Positions 30,014 through 38,121 of a stretch of DNA of 60,821 bases are shown in pieces. Source of the DNA: a virus; IMG/VR virus record IMGVR_UViG_3300025030_000111, positions 1 through 60,821 of that record. One strand, given 5' to 3'. Each line of letters begins with the position of its first letter. Positions within the stretch are counted from its first letter, which is position 1. Under the pieces are notes generated by a model. It saw nothing but the letters and a program-made list of their open reading frames with translations. It was not told the DNA's origin and did not search any database. Position numbers and translations under genes: made by a program.

Positions 30014-30640
30014 GTGAAAAAAACTATTACCAGAACTGATCAGCCGGTTATTTCGGTTTTGATGCGGCAGACAGCAATGGGTCGGGTCATCAATGGTGTT
30101 GAGGTATCGGTTTATTCCGGCCCTTCCGGAGAGTATTTTCTTAGGGGTACAGAAATTGTAAGGGCGCTGGGGCATAGTCCTTGTTGGATCTCTAATAAAG
30201 TAGCCGAAAATAAAGATAAGTTGCAGGGAGGATATATTTATGTTAACAACCTACAAAAGCCTCACTTGCCCTATGCCCTGTATATAAAAATAGGCAGCGC
30301 CCAAACACTTTTGGAGACCAGCAAAAGGAGCCCTTTTAGGGATGAGTTGGAAAATTTTGTCAGGTCTGTGTTGAATTACAATAAATTGACAACTGCTAAA
30401 GAACGATTCAAAAGGTTTCCAGAGATTACTAACGGTGATAGCTCCGTTCCCGAACAGGAAGAGCTAGTCCCTAGTCCTTTGCGGCAAGATATTGAGAATG
30501 TGCCGAATCCTAGAGGAATAGTGGAGCTGGAAGATATTCCAGAGTTTCGGGTAGCGCCATCGAATTTTCCTTGGGGAGTTTCGATTATTTCGTTTGTGCT
30601 AGGAATCGTGCTTGGGCTAGTTTTCCGAAAAGGAGTTTAA
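30014..30640 (+). CDS. BRO-N-like protein with a C-terminal membrane anchor, 208 aa
   Basis: GTG start behind AAGGAGAAAAAAGG. EYFLRGTEIVRALGHSPCWISNKV (about residues 39-63) resembles the core of BRO-N antirepressor domains. A Pro-rich acidic linker is followed by one transmembrane helix at the very end (WGVSIISFVLGIVLGLVF) and a basic tip. A membrane-anchored BRO-like protein is unusual. The BRO assignment is moderate. Confidence 0.65.
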   Translation: MKKTITRTDQPVISVLMRQTAMGRVINGVEVSVYSGPSGEYFLRGTEIVRALGHSPCWISNKVAENKDKLQGGYIYVNNLQKPHLPYALYIKIGSAQTLLETSKRSPFRDELENFVRSVLNYNKLTTAKERFKRFPEITNGDSSVPEQEELVPSPLRQDIENVPNPRGIVELEDIPEFRVAPSNFPWGVSIISFVLGIVLGLVFRKGV

Positions 30641-30641
30641 A

Positions 30642-30893
30642 ATGTTAAATCTGATTGAGGGAAAGAAGGTAGTTATCTGGACTGGAGACGGGCCTTTAAA
30701 TACCTCAGAGACTTCTGGGCACCTGATGGGAGTTACAGATCGGTTCTTTCTGGTCGATGACGGGGTTGATCTGCATCTTGTGAATATTGATAAAGTTCGA
30801 GTGTTGAAGGTTTTAGGCGGCAGTGGTTCATTAGGAGACCCTTATGACATTGATGGTGGCAGAACAGGCCAAACGATTAGCATCGCTGGCTAG
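30642..30893 (+). CDS. Unknown 83-aa Sm/SH3-like protein
   Basis: KKVVIWTGDGPLN...TSGHLMGVTDRFFLVDDGVDLHLVNIDKVRVLKVL has the five-strand rhythm of small Sm-like barrels. GAAAAGGAG site. Function unknown. Confidence 0.6.
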   Translation: MLNLIEGKKVVIWTGDGPLNTSETSGHLMGVTDRFFLVDDGVDLHLVNIDKVRVLKVLGGSGSLGDPYDIDGGRTGQTISIAG

Positions 30894-31212
30894 GGACTAT
30901 GTTCATTTACAGGTCTATGAGATTAATCCTCCTGGCTGTGAGGAAAAGCCTTATCCTCTCTACTGGGTAGTAAATAAGAAGAACGGTAAAGGCTATGAGG
31001 TAGATCTTGAAAATGTTAGGTGCTCGTGCTACGATTACAGGTTACTACACCGCATGGCCATGGACAATATGTATCGGAAAGGAAAGGAGAGGAACTGGGC
31101 GGTCTGTAAACATATTTTGAAACTCGGTTTGACAATCAAACAATTAGAGAAAGGAGAGGCAAAGATAAAATATATACAAAATTTACCAGAGGTTTGCTGG
31201 TGCTCAGATTAG
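30844..31212 (+). CDS. SWIM-type zinc finger protein, 122 aa
   Basis: GKGYEVDLENVRCSCYDYR...NWAVCKHILK has the SWIM signature CxC-xn-CxH. SWIM fingers bind nucleic acid or proteins and are found in recombination factors and SNF2 relatives. It lies between the SNF2 helicase and the ssDNA-binding protein, which suits a recombination role. ATG 30844 follows TAGGAG. Confidence 0.75.
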   Translation: MTLMVAEQAKRLASLARDYVHLQVYEINPPGCEEKPYPLYWVVNKKNGKGYEVDLENVRCSCYDYRLLHRMAMDNMYRKGKERNWAVCKHILKLGLTIKQLEKGEAKIKYIQNLPEVCWCSD

Positions 31213-31267
31213 GGCAATTTTGGAATTTTTTGAAGAAGTTTAGTCCCTGGTGTAGAAAGGTTAAAAA

Positions 31268-31459
31268 GTGAAGAGTGTAGTGTTGTTTAAGTTAGTCGTA
31301 GAGACTGAGATTGAGTTTGATCCAGATATTTATGAGGGGGAAAATTTGAGTTTTGAGGAGCTTGTAAAGATGGAGCATCAGGCTTATGAGAGTGTGCCGG
31401 AGATGTTGATTAGACCAGATTCTAAGGTTACAATTATGAGTGAAGTAAAGGAGGGCTAA
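31268..31459 (+). CDS. Unknown 63-aa acidic protein
   Basis: GTG start behind AGAAAGG. Begins with a strand (VVLFKLVVETEIEF), then acidic. Unknown family. Confidence 0.55.
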   Translation: MKSVVLFKLVVETEIEFDPDIYEGENLSFEELVKMEHQAYESVPEMLIRPDSKVTIMSEVKEG

Positions 31460-31463
31460 GAAG

Positions 31464-31679
31464 ATGTGGTTGAGGTTGACGTTACTTAATGAGTCTGTTG
31501 GTGTTTTTTATTTTGGCTCTGGGGGCGTTGTTCATTTTTATGAGGAGGTGGACGAAGTAGATGGTGAAATAGAATCTTATACAGTTTTGGAATTTCCAAC
31601 GGGCGGAAAAGATTATGTTAAAGAATCAGTTGAGCAAATTTTAGATATGTTACGGACCAGCGAGATTGTTAAGGGATAA
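31464..31679 (+). CDS. Unknown 71-aa acidic protein
   Basis: ATG start with AGGAGGGC upstream. Beta-rich, then a short helix. Unknown family. Confidence 0.55.
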   Translation: MWLRLTLLNESVGVFYFGSGGVVHFYEEVDEVDGEIESYTVLEFPTGGKDYVKESVEQILDMLRTSEIVKG

Positions 31680-31690
31680 GGAGAACTGAG

Positions 31691-32548
31691 ATGAATGAAG
31701 CTGTACAGAATTATCGAGACAATTTAAGAAAGCAGGCAGAGGAGGCGGCGGCGAGGAAAGAGGCGGCTAAGCAGTTTAAAGAGCAGCAACAAAACCGGAA
31801 GATGATCGAGCGGCTGGCTATTGAGAAGGGCGGTTCGGTTCTTTTCCATCCGTTCAATGATTTCTATACGATTCCCCGGCTGACCGGACACAATGTGGTC
31901 AGGACTTCTAAAAAGGGGAATAGGCTCTTCCGCAAGGTCTTCTGTCCCGAGCAGTTTGGGCTGGCCTGTGGCCTCTGCGAGAAGAGGTTGGATTGGTCGA
32001 ACCTCAGCCCGTCGGAGCAGGCCGAGGCCAGGATCTCTAAAGTGATGGTCATCTTTGGACTGGATCAGGAGGCGATTGGAAAGACAACGACCTACACTAA
32101 TCTCAAAGGAGAGGAGGTTACGGTACCGGTCAGTCCGATCAAATATTTTCACCGGACCTCCGGAAAGGCAGACGCTAATTTCTTTGAGCTTGAGAATTTT
32201 GAAATTGATACAGAGGTTCCGCTCAGTAAGATGGAGCTAAAGATCTCCCGCCACGAGGGAGAGGATATCACAGAGTACACAGTTAGCTATCTACACAAGT
32301 CGGTGGGTAAAGAGCTGAAGATGCCGAAGGGTCTTTCTCCTGAGCAGGAGAAGCTGTTTAAAGAGATGACGACAGCGCAGAAGAAGGGCGATATGCTCTT
32401 CTTATTCATGAAGGCACTCCAGACCTTTGATCTGCCGGAGGAGTGCAGCGAGTATCCGGATGTGGCCAATCATGAGTTACTGGTAGGAATGTATGAGTCC
32501 TCAACCTCACAAGCGGAGGAAGTAGAGCCAGAAGAAGTGCCCTACTAA
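31691..32548 (+). CDS. Phage single-stranded DNA-binding protein
   Basis: A 285-aa protein with the layout of T4 gp32-like SSBs. It has a basic helical N-terminus, a central OB-like region with FCPEQFGLACGLCEKRLDW (Cys cluster where gp32 relatives hold zinc), and an acidic C-terminal tail (EEVEPEEVPY) for partner binding. It coats ssDNA at the fork and in recombination. It lies just before DNA polymerase and ends at a strong terminator, so it is expressed with the SNF2 unit or separately in high amounts. Confidence 0.8.
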   Translation: MNEAVQNYRDNLRKQAEEAAARKEAAKQFKEQQQNRKMIERLAIEKGGSVLFHPFNDFYTIPRLTGHNVVRTSKKGNRLFRKVFCPEQFGLACGLCEKRLDWSNLSPSEQAEARISKVMVIFGLDQEAIGKTTTYTNLKGEEVTVPVSPIKYFHRTSGKADANFFELENFEIDTEVPLSKMELKISRHEGEDITEYTVSYLHKSVGKELKMPKGLSPEQEKLFKEMTTAQKKGDMLFLFMKALQTFDLPEECSEYPDVANHELLVGMYESSTSQAEEVEPEEVPY

Positions 32549-32566
32549 TCATCTAACTGCCAATCC

Positions 32567-32610
32567 GGGGAAGAGAATAGCCAATCCTCTGTTCTCTTCC
32601 CCCTTCAATT
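32567..32610 (+). terminator. Rho-independent terminator after the SSB gene
   Basis: GGGGAAGAGAA and TTCTCTTCCCC form an 11-bp stem followed by CTTCAATTTT. Confidence 0.85.
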
Positions 32611-32632
32611 TTATAAAAAGGGGGAGTAGAGC

Positions 32633-32941
32633 ATGATTGTCCGACCTAAGGCACGTCAACTCAAGCACGTCCCGGAGCTGGAGATGCTACGGGCGATCCG
32701 GGCGTTTCGGGAGGATCTGGAAGGCGGTAATCTTCGTGCCCCTTTTCCATACGAGCGCCTTGGAGACCGTTTTCCTTGGAAGGTTTTGTATCGGAAGATG
32801 GAGCAAATGGATGAAAAAGGGTATTTGGAGTACGGGGTTAGTCTGAGTACAGGCTGGTTAACGGATAAAGGTAAAGCGAGACTGCGAGAATTAGAGGATG
32901 GGGCGAAACATGAAATCAAAATTGAAGAACAAGGAACTTGA
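32633..32941 (+). CDS. Unknown 102-aa winged-helix-like protein
   Basis: The ending YRKMEQMDEKGYLEYGVSLSTGWLTDKGKARL has the recognition-helix plus wing look of winged-helix proteins. GGGGGAG site. It could be a small regulator. Confidence 0.6.
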   Translation: MIVRPKARQLKHVPELEMLRAIRAFREDLEGGNLRAPFPYERLGDRFPWKVLYRKMEQMDEKGYLEYGVSLSTGWLTDKGKARLRELEDGAKHEIKIEEQGT

Positions 32942-33176
32942 GTTTTTTAAAGAGTTTCATGAGCTGCTGCGGAAATATAGAGCTTCTATCGTCGTAGCGT
33001 TAGATGACAGTGCTACAGTTCTTATAGCGGGTAGAAAATTAAAGAATTTAGAGGCCACGCCTTACGGGGTGACTGTGCAGGGAATCGGTGAATATTCCTG
33101 GGAAGACGTTCTGGTGGCCGGGAGGAGGTGCCCGGAGGTTCAGAGAAGGAAAATCTATGACTTAGCTTACGGGTAA
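32910..33176 (+). CDS. Unknown 88-aa protein
   Basis: ATG 32910 is preferred because GAGG lies just upstream; ATG 32898 is possible. Helical N-terminus and beta-rich end. No family recognised. Confidence 0.55.
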   Translation: MKSKLKNKELEFFKEFHELLRKYRASIVVALDDSATVLIAGRKLKNLEATPYGVTVQGIGEYSWEDVLVAGRRCPEVQRRKIYDLAYG

Positions 33177-33191
33177 GGAGAAATCAAAAAG

Positions 33192-35126
33192 ATGACAACT
33201 GTTTTAGATAAAAAGTATAGGCTCATAGAAGACACAGAAGAGGCGATGAGGATTCTTTCTGATCTTGCTCGGTTTCCTACAGTCGGACTCGACTTTGAGA
33301 CTGCTTTGAGGCCAGGATATTTGAAAGTATTTAAATATAATTGGGAGTGGGAGGGCACTGGCAAGAATCGACACGAGGAGAACTGGGCGACTGATATCAG
33401 AACAGCAGACATCCGACTAATGCAAATTGCCACTCCGGACGGCAGACAGTATGTCTTTGACATCTTTAAAATTCCCATTGGTAACTTTAAAGATTACTTA
33501 GAGTCTGGGGTGCAATTAATTGCCCACAATGCCAAGTTTGAAGCCTCATTTCTTCTAAAGTACGGAATCTCTCCGATAAATTGGGGAGATACGATGATTG
33601 CCCACCAGCTTATTACAGCGGGGCTCCCAGCCAAGCATGGCCTGGAGGAGGTTGTTTGGGAGGTTTTTCAAGTTAAATTAGACAAGACTGAGCAACGTTC
33701 AGATTGGTCTGGGGAGCTGAGAGAGTCCCAATATGATTATGCTGCTCAGGACACAACTTATCTTCTTCCTCTTTGGGATCTTTTTTATGGAGTCTGTCAA
33801 GCTGACGGATTGTTGGATGTTCTGGCCCTGGAGATGCGGACTCTTCCAGCAACAACGGCAATGGAGGCTAATGGGGTCTACGTCAATCTTCAGAGGACTG
33901 AGCTTCTTCGTCAAGCTTACGCGGAGGAGATGGCGAGCTATGCTGGTAAGGTTATGGAGATTGTTCGAGCGGCAAATCTTACGGTCAAAAATGAAAAGTT
34001 CCTAAACTCCTCTCAACAATTGATTCAAGCTTACACTGAATTAGGGCTGGATCTGGTTAAGTTGGAAAAGGGAGAATTTGATGAGGGTGGCAAGCCAAAG
34101 TATTCAACAGATGCCAAGTATCTTTCAACGATCAACCATCCCTTTACCAACAACCTGCTCAAGTATCGGGAGTTTAAGAAGTTGATCTCAACCTATCTGG
34201 ATAACTTTCCTCTGATGCGGCACCCTCTGACTGGGCGAATGCACTGTAATTGGATGCAGGCATTTACTGATACCGGACGTTTTTCATGCAGTGCCTTAAA
34301 TTTAATGAACATTCCCAAAGAGGGGGCAATGAGGGAACTTTTTGAGGCCCCGCCTGGATACCTACTTTGTCTTGCAGATTTTGAGCAAATAGAGGTTAAG
34401 CTCGCTGCGATCCTTAGTTGTGATCCAGTTATGTCAGAAGTATTGAAACAGCCTGGAGCTGATCTTCATGCTGAGACGGCGATGAAACTGTTGGGGGCAC
34501 ATCCGGATGATCCTGACTGGAAAGAGAGCCGGGCCATTGGGAAGAACAGCGTATTCTCGGGGATGTACGGAAGTGGGGCCGAGGCACTGGCTGAAAAATC
34601 CAAGGGGAGGTTTACCTTGGCCCAGGCCCAGGAATTTCTCACAACTTTCTTCAATCACTATAAAGGATTCTCTCAGTATCTGAGCAGTGTTCGACACGGC
34701 GCTGTTTTTGGTAAGAAAGAGAGCCGGTCGATCTTGGGTAGGAGGCGCAGTTACCTACCCAAGGAGTGGGAAATTGACTATATCACGAGCCGTAATAAGG
34801 GGAAAGTCAAGAAGATATTTTTAACAGCAACGGAACGAGAGGCCGGTAATCATCCCTTTCAAAGTAGCGCCGCCGATTTTGTCAAATCTGCCATGTGCGA
34901 AGCCTATTATGTTCACAACTTAGAGGTTGTTATAAACTGTCATGATGAACTTCTCTGCTACACCAGGGCGGAAAACTCAGAGGAGGATAGAGCAAAGTTG
35001 GAGATGGCCATGGTTGAGGGAGCTAATAAAGTAATTTCCAAGGCCGTTAAACGAGGTTACAAGATAGACTCCTCTGTTCCTATTATGGCCGAGGCTAAAG
35101 TTGTTCAGTCTTGGCGGGATAAATAG
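33192..35126 (+). CDS. polA: Family A DNA polymerase with 3'-5' exonuclease
   Basis: A 644-aa replicative polymerase without a 5' nuclease domain. Exo I is GLDFET (Asp34, Glu36), Exo II LIAHNAKFEASF, and Exo III YAAQDTTYL. Polymerase motif A is LCLADFEQIEVKLAA (Lys where Arg is usual), motif B GKNSVFSGMYG, and motif C INCHDELL. All catalytic acids are present. It synthesises the phage genome with the DnaB helicase, primase and SSB found in this window. TAAGGAG lies 14 bp before the ATG. Confidence 0.95.
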   Translation: MTTVLDKKYRLIEDTEEAMRILSDLARFPTVGLDFETALRPGYLKVFKYNWEWEGTGKNRHEENWATDIRTADIRLMQIATPDGRQYVFDIFKIPIGNFKDYLESGVQLIAHNAKFEASFLLKYGISPINWGDTMIAHQLITAGLPAKHGLEEVVWEVFQVKLDKTEQRSDWSGELRESQYDYAAQDTTYLLPLWDLFYGVCQADGLLDVLALEMRTLPATTAMEANGVYVNLQRTELLRQAYAEEMASYAGKVMEIVRAANLTVKNEKFLNSSQQLIQAYTELGLDLVKLEKGEFDEGGKPKYSTDAKYLSTINHPFTNNLLKYREFKKLISTYLDNFPLMRHPLTGRMHCNWMQAFTDTGRFSCSALNLMNIPKEGAMRELFEAPPGYLLCLADFEQIEVKLAAILSCDPVMSEVLKQPGADLHAETAMKLLGAHPDDPDWKESRAIGKNSVFSGMYGSGAEALAEKSKGRFTLAQAQEFLTTFFNHYKGFSQYLSSVRHGAVFGKKESRSILGRRRSYLPKEWEIDYITSRNKGKVKKIFLTATEREAGNHPFQSSAADFVKSAMCEAYYVHNLEVVINCHDELLCYTRAENSEEDRAKLEMAMVEGANKVISKAVKRGYKIDSSVPIMAEAKVVQSWRDK

Positions 35127-35128
35127 AC

Positions 35129-35425
35129 GTGCTTACTTCTACAGAGTACTCAATCTTAGCGTCGTTTGCAGAGGCCGCCATTGTTGATCCCTCTCATATT
35201 GATTTGCTATCCATGATAGCACTAGATATTGGGCCGAGCGATGACTTGAAACGATGTATTGGCTTAGTAAAATCAGTAATTTGTGGGGTGCGGACAGAGG
35301 ATCAGATTCTAAAAGAGGCCGAAAAATTTATAAAATCAAGGGATGAGGCTGAGCGTCTTGTCGGGATAGTCTTGAAATCGGACATACATTGCCTGAGAAG
35401 TGTGCGAAAGCAGAGAGGGGCGTAA
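35129..35425 (+). CDS. Unknown 98-aa protein
   Basis: GTG start 3 bp after the polymerase stop. Helical, with IGPSDDLKRCIGLVKSVICG. No family recognised. Confidence 0.55.
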   Translation: MLTSTEYSILASFAEAAIVDPSHIDLLSMIALDIGPSDDLKRCIGLVKSVICGVRTEDQILKEAEKFIKSRDEAERLVGIVLKSDIHCLRSVRKQRGA

Positions 35426-35426
35426 C

Positions 35427-35455
35427 TTGATTACTGAGGGTATTTGAGGTATACT
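35427..35455 (+). promoter_or_regulatory. Sigma70-like promoter before the IscB region
   Basis: TTGATT, a 17-bp spacer and TATACT. It would transcribe the 78-aa gene and run on through the omega RNA into iscB. Confidence 0.7.
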
Positions 35456-35504
35456 TGTAGTTTAGAAGAAATTGTTGGAGTTACGAGAAAGAAGGAGTTC
35501 TTGC

Positions 35505-35741
35505 GTGATTGACGATCCGAGTTTTCGTCTTCCGGTCTTTTACCCTATTGAAAATAAGATATTTCAATATCAGAAAGTTCTGGATGGTTGGGCGTTCTCC
35601 AGCCAGAGAAAGGTGGCGGAAGAGCTGGTCAAAGCTCTGGAGGTGGCGCTGTACTGGAAAAGGCGGTTTGAACAAGCGGAGGAGTTGTATGGAGGGTTAA
35701 AGCTTAAGGAGTTAGAAAAAGTGTCAACTACTCCGCCTTGA
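35505..35741 (+). CDS. 78-aa protein, 3' end possibly altered by the IscB insertion
   Basis: GTG 35505 behind GAAGGAG. Helical and charged (RKVAEELVKALEVALYWKRR). Its last codons run into the first hairpin of the IscB RNA, so the original 3' end was probably replaced by element sequence. It also lies where the IscB guide would be encoded. Confidence 0.6.
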   Translation: MIDDPSFRLPVFYPIENKIFQYQKVLDGWAFSSQRKVAEELVKALEVALYWKRRFEQAEELYGGLKLKELEKVSTTPP

Positions 35742-35984
35742 AAGGCGGAGCTTGAGGAAAACTTCAGGCTCGGGTTGACCAGGAAAAGCGGTACCCAATC
35801 CGCTACGTTGTAGATAGGTTAAAGACCGACGTTGGGATGCTTCCTCAGTTCCAACCTCTCGAAGCTCCGGTTGCAGACACGCAACAGGGTAAGCACGAAA
35901 CGGATCGGAGCCTAATGCCGGTCTACAACATTTCCGAGGGGAGAGGTTCGTAAGAACCCGTTACAAGGCCCGTAAGGGCAATTA
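35720..35984 (+). ncRNA. HEARO / omega RNA of IscB
   Basis: The ~260 bp before iscB fold as expected for the HEARO class, now known as the IscB omega RNA. Stems seen: CTCCGCC/GGCGGAG (35731-35750), AGCGG/CCGCT (35787-35804), GTTGG/CCAAC (35831-35855), GCTCCG/CGGAGC (35864-35911) enclosing GTTGC/GCAAC, and a long-range GTTGTAGA/TCTACAAC pairing (35807 with 35922). Two hairpins with GTAA tetraloops follow: GGTTC/GAACC (35945-35958) and GCCC/GGGC (35968-35979). The guide should be the ~16-20 nt before 35731. Confidence 0.88.
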
Positions 35985-35999
35985 AAAGGAGGATGGCCC

Positions 36000-37385
36000 A
36001 TGGCCGTCTGTGTTTTGGATCGTCACAGCAAGGCTTTGATGCCCTGCAGCGAAAAACGAGCCCGATTGCTGCTGGAACGGGGTCGGGCAAGGGTGCATCG
36101 GCTGATGCCGTTTGTGATTCGGCTGATAGACCGTGAAGTAGAGGAATGCGAATTTCAACCGCTGCGCCTGAAGTGTGATCCTGGCAGCCGAACCACGGGT
36201 ATGGCGCTGGTGCGTATTCAGGAGGATGGAGGAACAGTCGTACTTCACTTGTTCGAGCTCAAGCATCGGGGCCGCGCTATCTCAGAAGCCCTGACAGGCC
36301 GACGGGCCAAGCGTCGGCGTCGGCGCAATGCCAATCTGCGTTACCGGGCTCCCCGTTTCTTGAATCGCCGCAGACCGCCTGGTTGGCTGGCACCCAGCCT
36401 GCAACACCGGGTGGACACGACGATGGTCTGGGTTCATCGGCTGCAACAGTGGGTACTCCTCACGGGAATCAGTATAGAGCTGGTGCGTTTCGATACCCAG
36501 GCCCTGGATAACCCGGCTATCGAAGGAGCGGAGTATCAGCAAGGGACGCTGCAAGGTTACGAAGTGCGGGAATACCTCTTGGAGAAATGGGGCCGGAAGT
36601 GCGCTTACTGTGATGGGGCAGGGATGCCGCTGCAAATTGAGCATATCCATCCCAAGAGCCAAGGGGGGTCCCACCGCATCAGCAATCTCACTCTGGCTTG
36701 TGCTGGCTGTAACCTCAACAAAGGCCCTCAGGATATCCGTTTGTTTCTGGCTCCCCATCCCCAGCGATTGGCCCGTATCCTGGCCCAGGCCAAAGCCCCC
36801 TTGCAGGATGCCGCAGCGGTCAACAGTACCCGCTGGGCTCTGTTCAAGGCACTCAAGGGCACGGGCCTGCCAGTGGAAACCGCCTCCGGGGGACGAACCA
36901 AGTGGAACCGCTCCCGCTTCGGGATTCCCAAGACCCATGCCCTGGATGCGGTGTGTGTCGGCTCCGTAGCCAAGGTGAGCCTCTGGCAGCGCCCCACCTT
37001 GGCTATCAAAGCCACAGGCCGGGGAGCCTATCAGCGGACCCGCCTGAGCGGCCATGGATTTCCCCGTGGCTATCTGATGGGTCAGAAACAAGTGCAGGGG
37101 TTCCAGACCGGGGATCGCGTCAGAGCCATTGTCCTTAAAGGCCAAAGGGCCGGAACTTACCTCGGTCGCGTTGCTGTTCGCCGTAGCGGCAGTTTCAACA
37201 TCCAGACTGATAGCGGGGTGGTGCAGGGAATCAGTTACAAATACTGTCAATTGCTCCAGCGCAACGATGGCTATGGGTATGGGCAACACCACGATTTCAA
37301 GAAAGGAGAAGCGGGAAGAGGGCAGGCTGCGCCCGATGCGCTATCCCTCCCCGGCATGAATGCCGAGGTTTCCCGCGCAATCTGA
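36000..37385 (+). CDS. iscB: IscB, RNA-guided DNA endonuclease (Cas9 ancestor)
   Basis: A 461-aa IscB with all parts. It has an N-terminal PLMP-type region (VCVLDRHSKALMPC), RuvC-I Asp60 (CDPGSRTTG), an Arg-rich bridge helix (RRAKRRRRRNANLRYRAPRF) and RuvC-II Glu160 (IELVRF). The HNH domain has CAYC, EHIHPKSQGG (His215) and LACAGCNLNKG. RuvC-III is THALDAV (His313, Asp316). The C-terminal target-interacting domain contains the G-rich segment GNDGYGYGQHHDF. Both nuclease centres look intact. It uses the RNA encoded just upstream. AAAGGAGG lies 7 bp before the ATG. Confidence 0.95.
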   Translation: MAVCVLDRHSKALMPCSEKRARLLLERGRARVHRLMPFVIRLIDREVEECEFQPLRLKCDPGSRTTGMALVRIQEDGGTVVLHLFELKHRGRAISEALTGRRAKRRRRRNANLRYRAPRFLNRRRPPGWLAPSLQHRVDTTMVWVHRLQQWVLLTGISIELVRFDTQALDNPAIEGAEYQQGTLQGYEVREYLLEKWGRKCAYCDGAGMPLQIEHIHPKSQGGSHRISNLTLACAGCNLNKGPQDIRLFLAPHPQRLARILAQAKAPLQDAAAVNSTRWALFKALKGTGLPVETASGGRTKWNRSRFGIPKTHALDAVCVGSVAKVSLWQRPTLAIKATGRGAYQRTRLSGHGFPRGYLMGQKQVQGFQTGDRVRAIVLKGQRAGTYLGRVAVRRSGSFNIQTDSGVVQGISYKYCQLLQRNDGYGYGQHHDFKKGEAGRGQAAPDALSLPGMNAEVSRAI

Positions 37386-37936
37386 TGAGGGAGATTCAAC
37401 TGGTTGGTAGAAAATACCAATATTTTTCTGTCGGAGGTAAACAGAAAAAGAAATTAGTGGGTCAGGAAACTGCGGTTGTCAAAGTAGACGATGAGGATGT
37501 CGCTGGGCTGAAGATGTGGGAGTGGAAATTCGCCCCCAGAAAGAGTGGCGGAGGCTATGCTTATCGAGATGTCTATGACGCATCAGGTAGGCGGATTCGC
37601 AAGTTGATGCACCGGGAGATTATGAAGGCCCCTCCGCACCTTTTGGTTGATCACATTGATGGAGATGGGCTGAACAATCAAAAGTCTAATCTCCGCCTGG
37701 TTACTCCTACGCAGAATCAACAAAATCAGACAACGGCGAGAAGAGACAACAAGTCCGGTGTTAAAGGAGTGAGCTGGGACAAGTTTAGAAACCGTTGGCG
37801 GGTTTCGATTACAGTAAACGGAATGAATAAAACTCTCCTCTATACTGAAGATCTTGAGCTGGCCAAAGAAAAATATGACGCGGCGGCGAAGTTGTATTTT
37901 GGGGAGTACGCCAGAACGAACGAGGAGGCGAACTGA
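37385..37936 (+). CDS. HNH-AP2 homing-type endonuclease, 183 aa
   Basis: The HNH core is LMHREIMKAPPHLLVDHIDGDGLNNQKSNLRLVTPTQNQQN (about residues 78-115), with DHIDGDxxNN and NLRxxT. It is followed by an AP2-like DNA-binding unit (KSGVKGVSWDKFRNRWRVSI...). Such free-standing genes are homing endonucleases in phages. It begins inside the iscB stop (TGATG), so two nuclease genes sit back to back between polA and an RNA ligase. Confidence 0.9.
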   Translation: MREIQLVGRKYQYFSVGGKQKKKLVGQETAVVKVDDEDVAGLKMWEWKFAPRKSGGGYAYRDVYDASGRRIRKLMHREIMKAPPHLLVDHIDGDGLNNQKSNLRLVTPTQNQQNQTTARRDNKSGVKGVSWDKFRNRWRVSITVNGMNKTLLYTEDLELAKEKYDAAAKLYFGEYARTNEEAN

Positions 37937-38109
37937 TGAGTGCTTGGATTTTGTTACTTTGTAATATGGTTATGGCGGTTAGTATGTTTTCTCACATGAT
38001 TGATTCAGTTCAAAATAACAAGCCGTCTGGACAGGGGGCGGGAGGGGCATTATTTTTCGTTTTGGGTGCTGCTAATTCAGTTTATATTGCGGGGACATTG
38101 TTTCAATAG
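37936..38109 (+). CDS. 57-aa two-span membrane protein
   Basis: Overlaps the endonuclease stop by TGATG. Two hydrophobic helices (about 2-22 and 36-55) are linked by a polar loop with GQGAGG. It is small enough to be a phage membrane effector. Unknown family. Confidence 0.6.
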   Translation: MSAWILLLCNMVMAVSMFSHMIDSVQNNKPSGQGAGGALFFVLGAANSVYIAGTLFQ

Positions 38110-38121
38110 AGGAGAAAGTAC

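Noticed and set aside
36282-37292. 336-codon minus-strand frame opposite iscB
   Set aside because: GC-rich antisense shadow of iscB with no recognisable motif.
4038-37940. Shared TGATGAG at the ends of tnpB and iscB as a common insertion target
   Set aside because: The same TGATGAG occurs at an ordinary junction (37934), and TGATG stop-start overlaps are common here through translational coupling.
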